Source of the DNA: Flavobacteriales bacterium UBA1112
GTDB taxonomy: Bacteria > Bacteroidota > Bacteroidia > Flavobacteriales_D > Sanyastnellaceae
Direction: 5' to 3'
DNA: 8,382 nt
NCBI GenBank assembly: GCA_002313415.1
Contig: DCBH01000057.1
Span: 3,315-11,696, forward strand
Part shown: piece by piece, positions 6,425 through 8,382 of the stretch
How positions within the stretch are numbered: position 1 is the stretch's first letter
Layout of the letters: every line of letters begins with the position of its first letter
The notes under the pieces: model-generated
What the model saw: only the letters and a program-made list of their open reading frames with translations
Database searches by the model: none
What the model was told of the DNA's origin: nothing
Made by a program: the position numbers and the translations under genes

Positions 6425-8382
6425 ATGCTTCGATACACTTTTTCCACTCTGGGGTTCTTTTCCCTTGTGCTTCTTGCTTTAGATGGGTCTGCCCAGACAA
6501 GTTGTGAAACCTGTAGCCTTTCTTTCATCGAAGAATCGCTTGACCCTGCTGAAATTTTCTGCTCTGATGGAGATCCACTTCAAGCACTGCCAAATTTTCC
6601 AGCCTTCAACACCACCTGTACGGACGGTTACTGGGCAAGCATTTTTAAGTACACCACTGGTACGTATTCAACGTGTTCCGCCGCTCGCCCAGTTGGTTTG
6701 CCAGCTGCTCTTGGCACCGTCCAACTGGGTGAATTTGCCTCTACAGGATTGGTTTCCTCCGGACATTTCAATGACCTTGGTGAAGCCTTGACTTGGAGTG
6801 TATATCCCGAGAACGTGGCACGCCTGCAAGGCACCGTTTACAACAACAGCGACGTAAGCGCCTTCTTTGACGTCGATTTTTATTTCAGCCAGAGCGTCTC
6901 TGGCGCAGATTGGATTTCCGAAGGAGGCAACGTCAACGATGCCGCCGCACTTCCCGGCGATCCGGAAACATGGAGCATTTGGCAACTTCGTCCCAACATT
7001 AGCAAACTTGTTGGCCGCGGACTGCTCGAAGGCGAAATTGTCTACCTCTCGACGTCCAATTCACCTCAAAGCTATCCATTCCAAGTCGGAGTAGGTGCGA
7101 ATGGTGTCAACTTGGAGCAAGGAATCGGGGGATCTTTTGATTGGTCGGCATGTGTGAATGAAACCATCTATGGCGGTCTTGGGACATGTGCAATGGAATT
7201 TGTGTCGTGCGAAGAGACGACATCCATCTGTGCATCTGACAACGACGCTGTTGTAGAATTCTTCATCGGCAACATCCGTGGTTTCGATCAGATTCAGGGG
7301 TCTGCAGACATTACCGATGACTCTCCACCAATTTTGGTGAATGTTCCCAACAACTACACCCTCAATTGCCCAATAGAACTTGAAGAATTGGACGCCCTAA
7401 ATGCAATAACCGCCTTGGACGAATGCAGCGATGTATCACTGTCAATGACGGAAACCTTCACAAATGGCGACTGTCCAAGTGAGTTTACGCGAACACGAGT
7501 TTACACAGCAACGGACGGCTGTGGCCTCACCGATCACCACACACAAATTGTTCAAGTGATTGATGAAGTTGGTCCTGTCCTCAGCGTGCCTTCCGATGCG
7601 ACTTTTGACTGTGATGTAGGCCCCACGTTTGCCCCTGCAACAGCGGTCGACGCGTGCGACGGCAATTTAGAGGTCATCGAGGGCAATCAGATCACGGTGG
7701 AGGGGAGCTGCCCTGGAGAGTATACGATTCACAGAACCTTCTCGACCTCAGACCTGTGCGGCAACGAAGCAACAGGTGCCCAAACCATATTCGTTCAAGA
7801 CCAGACTCCCCCAACGTTGGTCACGCCTGCCGATGTCATTTTGCCTTGTGGAAGCAACTTTGTGTATCCGACTGCCACAGCAACAGATAATTGTACGAGC
7901 GATGACGACATCAGCCTCAATGTTTTCAATTCTCTTCCACAGACAACCTGTCCAGAAGAGTACGTCATGGAGCGCAGTTTTTTCGCTTCCGACCTGTGCG
8001 GCAATACAGTGCTAGAAATCCAAACTGTGACCGTCACAGACAACGATTTGCCTTACTTCACCTTCGTGCCAGAAGATGCGACTTACGGTTGCGAAGAAAC
8101 ACCCATTTTTGAAGAGGCGACGGCGGAAGATTCTTGTTCAACTGTTGAGATGACCACATCCATAGATACGGTCTTCTTTGAATCTGCATCAGACTACGAT
8201 CTCATTCGCACTTTCATTGTTACTGACGCATGTGGTAACATGGCTGATGCCCAGCAAATCATTTCCGTTCGAGACATCGAAGCACCGGAGTTCACATTTG
8301 TCCCGGCGGACTACATTACAGAGTGTTCAGAAGATCTCATCTTGGATGACGCCACTGCTTCAGACAACTGCGGCGAGGTGAC
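6425..8382 (+). CDS. Large secreted protein with tandem HYR-like four-cysteine repeats, C-terminus beyond the right edge
   Basis: The frame is open from ATG at 6425 through the window end: 652 codons plus two bases. Residues 1-23 are a signal peptide (MLRYTF, hydrophobic core to L19, cleavage at GSA|Q). Residues 24-298 are a region I do not recognise, probably beta-rich, with nine cysteines (27, 30, 46, 65, 84, 243, 255, 262, 269). From D299 on, HYR-like units of 78-81 residues repeat, each opening with a D-x-x-x-P linker and containing DxC, CPxEY and DxCGN motifs. Proteins of this kind in Bacteroidota are large, end in a gliding-motility-associated (type IX sorting) C-terminal domain, and act in adhesion or as extracellular matrix. 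That end is not visible, so secretion by the type IX route is inference. The gene follows rlmB after 71 bp, and no strong terminator or promoter was recognised between them. Confidence 0.9.
   Translation, partial: MLRYTFSTLGFFSLVLLALDGSAQTSCETCSLSFIEESLDPAEIFCSDGDPLQALPNFPAFNTTCTDGYWASIFKYTTGTYSTCSAARPVGLPAALGTVQLGEFASTGLVSSGHFNDLGEALTWSVYPENVARLQGTVYNNSDVSAFFDVDFYFSQSVSGADWISEGGNVNDAAALPGDPETWSIWQLRPNISKLVGRGLLEGEIVYLSTSNSPQSYPFQVGVGANGVNLEQGIGGSFDWSACVNETIYGGLGTCAMEFVSCEETTSICASDNDAVVEFFIGNIRGFDQIQGSADITDDSPPILVNVPNNYTLNCPIELEELDALNAITALDECSDVSLSMTETFTNGDCPSEFTRTRVYTATDGCGLTDHHTQIVQVIDEVGPVLSVPSDATFDCDVGPTFAPATAVDACDGNLEVIEGNQITVEGSCPGEYTIHRTFSTSDLCGNEATGAQTIFVQDQTPPTLVTPADVILPCGSNFVYPTATATDNCTSDDDISLNVFNSLPQTTCPEEYVMERSFFASDLCGNTVLEIQTVTVTDNDLPYFTFVPEDATYGCEETPIFEEATAEDSCSTVEMTTSIDTVFFESASDYDLIRTFIVTDACGNMADAQQIISVRDIEAPEFTFVPADYITECSEDLILDDATASDNCGEV
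7319..8382 (+). repeat. Tandem HYR-like protein repeats: four complete, fifth cut by the edge
   Basis: Units by residue of the 6425 gene are R1 299-379, R2 380-458, R3 459-538, R4 539-616 and R5 617 onward. The aligned cysteines are R1 315/334/350/366, R2 396/411/429/445, R3 475/490/509/525, R4 556/571/none/603 and R5 634/649 so far. Four cysteines per unit fit two disulfides in each secreted module. The repeats are diverged at DNA level, with no near-identical copies, which points to old duplication and not recent amplification. Confidence 0.85.

Noticed and set aside
1..8382. Search for a defence system, mobile element, CRISPR array or RNA gene
   Set aside because: No transposase, integrase, nuclease, toxin-antitoxin pair, direct-repeat array or tRNA-like fold was recognised. 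The genes are housekeeping and envelope types.

Overview
The window looks like an ordinary stretch of chromosome from a member of the Bacteroidota, probably a Flavobacteriales-type marine or aquatic bacterium. Four things point there: a lipoprotein with the Bacteroidota-restricted GWxTD-type C-terminal domain; a long secreted protein built of four-cysteine HYR-like repeats; a BNR/Asp-box propeller protein with the GPxNxGGRTR-type N-terminus seen in many predicted type IX secretion cargos of this phylum; and starts that lack Shine-Dalgarno sequences. No species can be named from the sequence alone.

Layout. Positions 1-3549 are read on the minus strand: a conserved exported protein of unknown function (3549-2749), lipoyl synthase lipA (2704-1820) and a large secreted propeller protein (1668 to beyond the left edge). 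The first two are 44 bp apart and probably co-transcribed. Divergent from them, 61 bp away, is an OsmC/Ohr-family protein (3611-4045, plus). Its stop codon overlaps the stop codon of a 40-residue lipoprotein on the minus strand (4164-4042), which is easily missed because of its size. A 105-bp divergent spacer then separates that lipoprotein from three plus-strand genes: the GWxTD-type lipoprotein (4270-5529), the 23S rRNA 2'-O-methyltransferase rlmB (5601-6353) and a large secreted HYR-repeat protein (6425 to beyond the right edge).

How the genes work together. lipA, rlmB and the OsmC gene are housekeeping functions (cofactor synthesis, rRNA modification, peroxide handling). The other five products are predicted to be exported: one periplasmic or outer-membrane protein, two lipoproteins and two large secreted proteins. 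Both large proteins are cut by the window edges, so the C-terminal sorting domains that would assign them to type IX secretion cannot be seen.

I found no tRNA, rRNA, CRISPR array, insertion sequence, phage or plasmid gene, and no recognisable defence or other novel multi-gene system. No gene-free stretch exceeds about 150 bp. The items most worth a second look are the tiny lipoprotein, the conserved unknown gene next to lipA, the GWRSD variant lipoprotein, and the HYR repeat that has lost one of its four cysteines.
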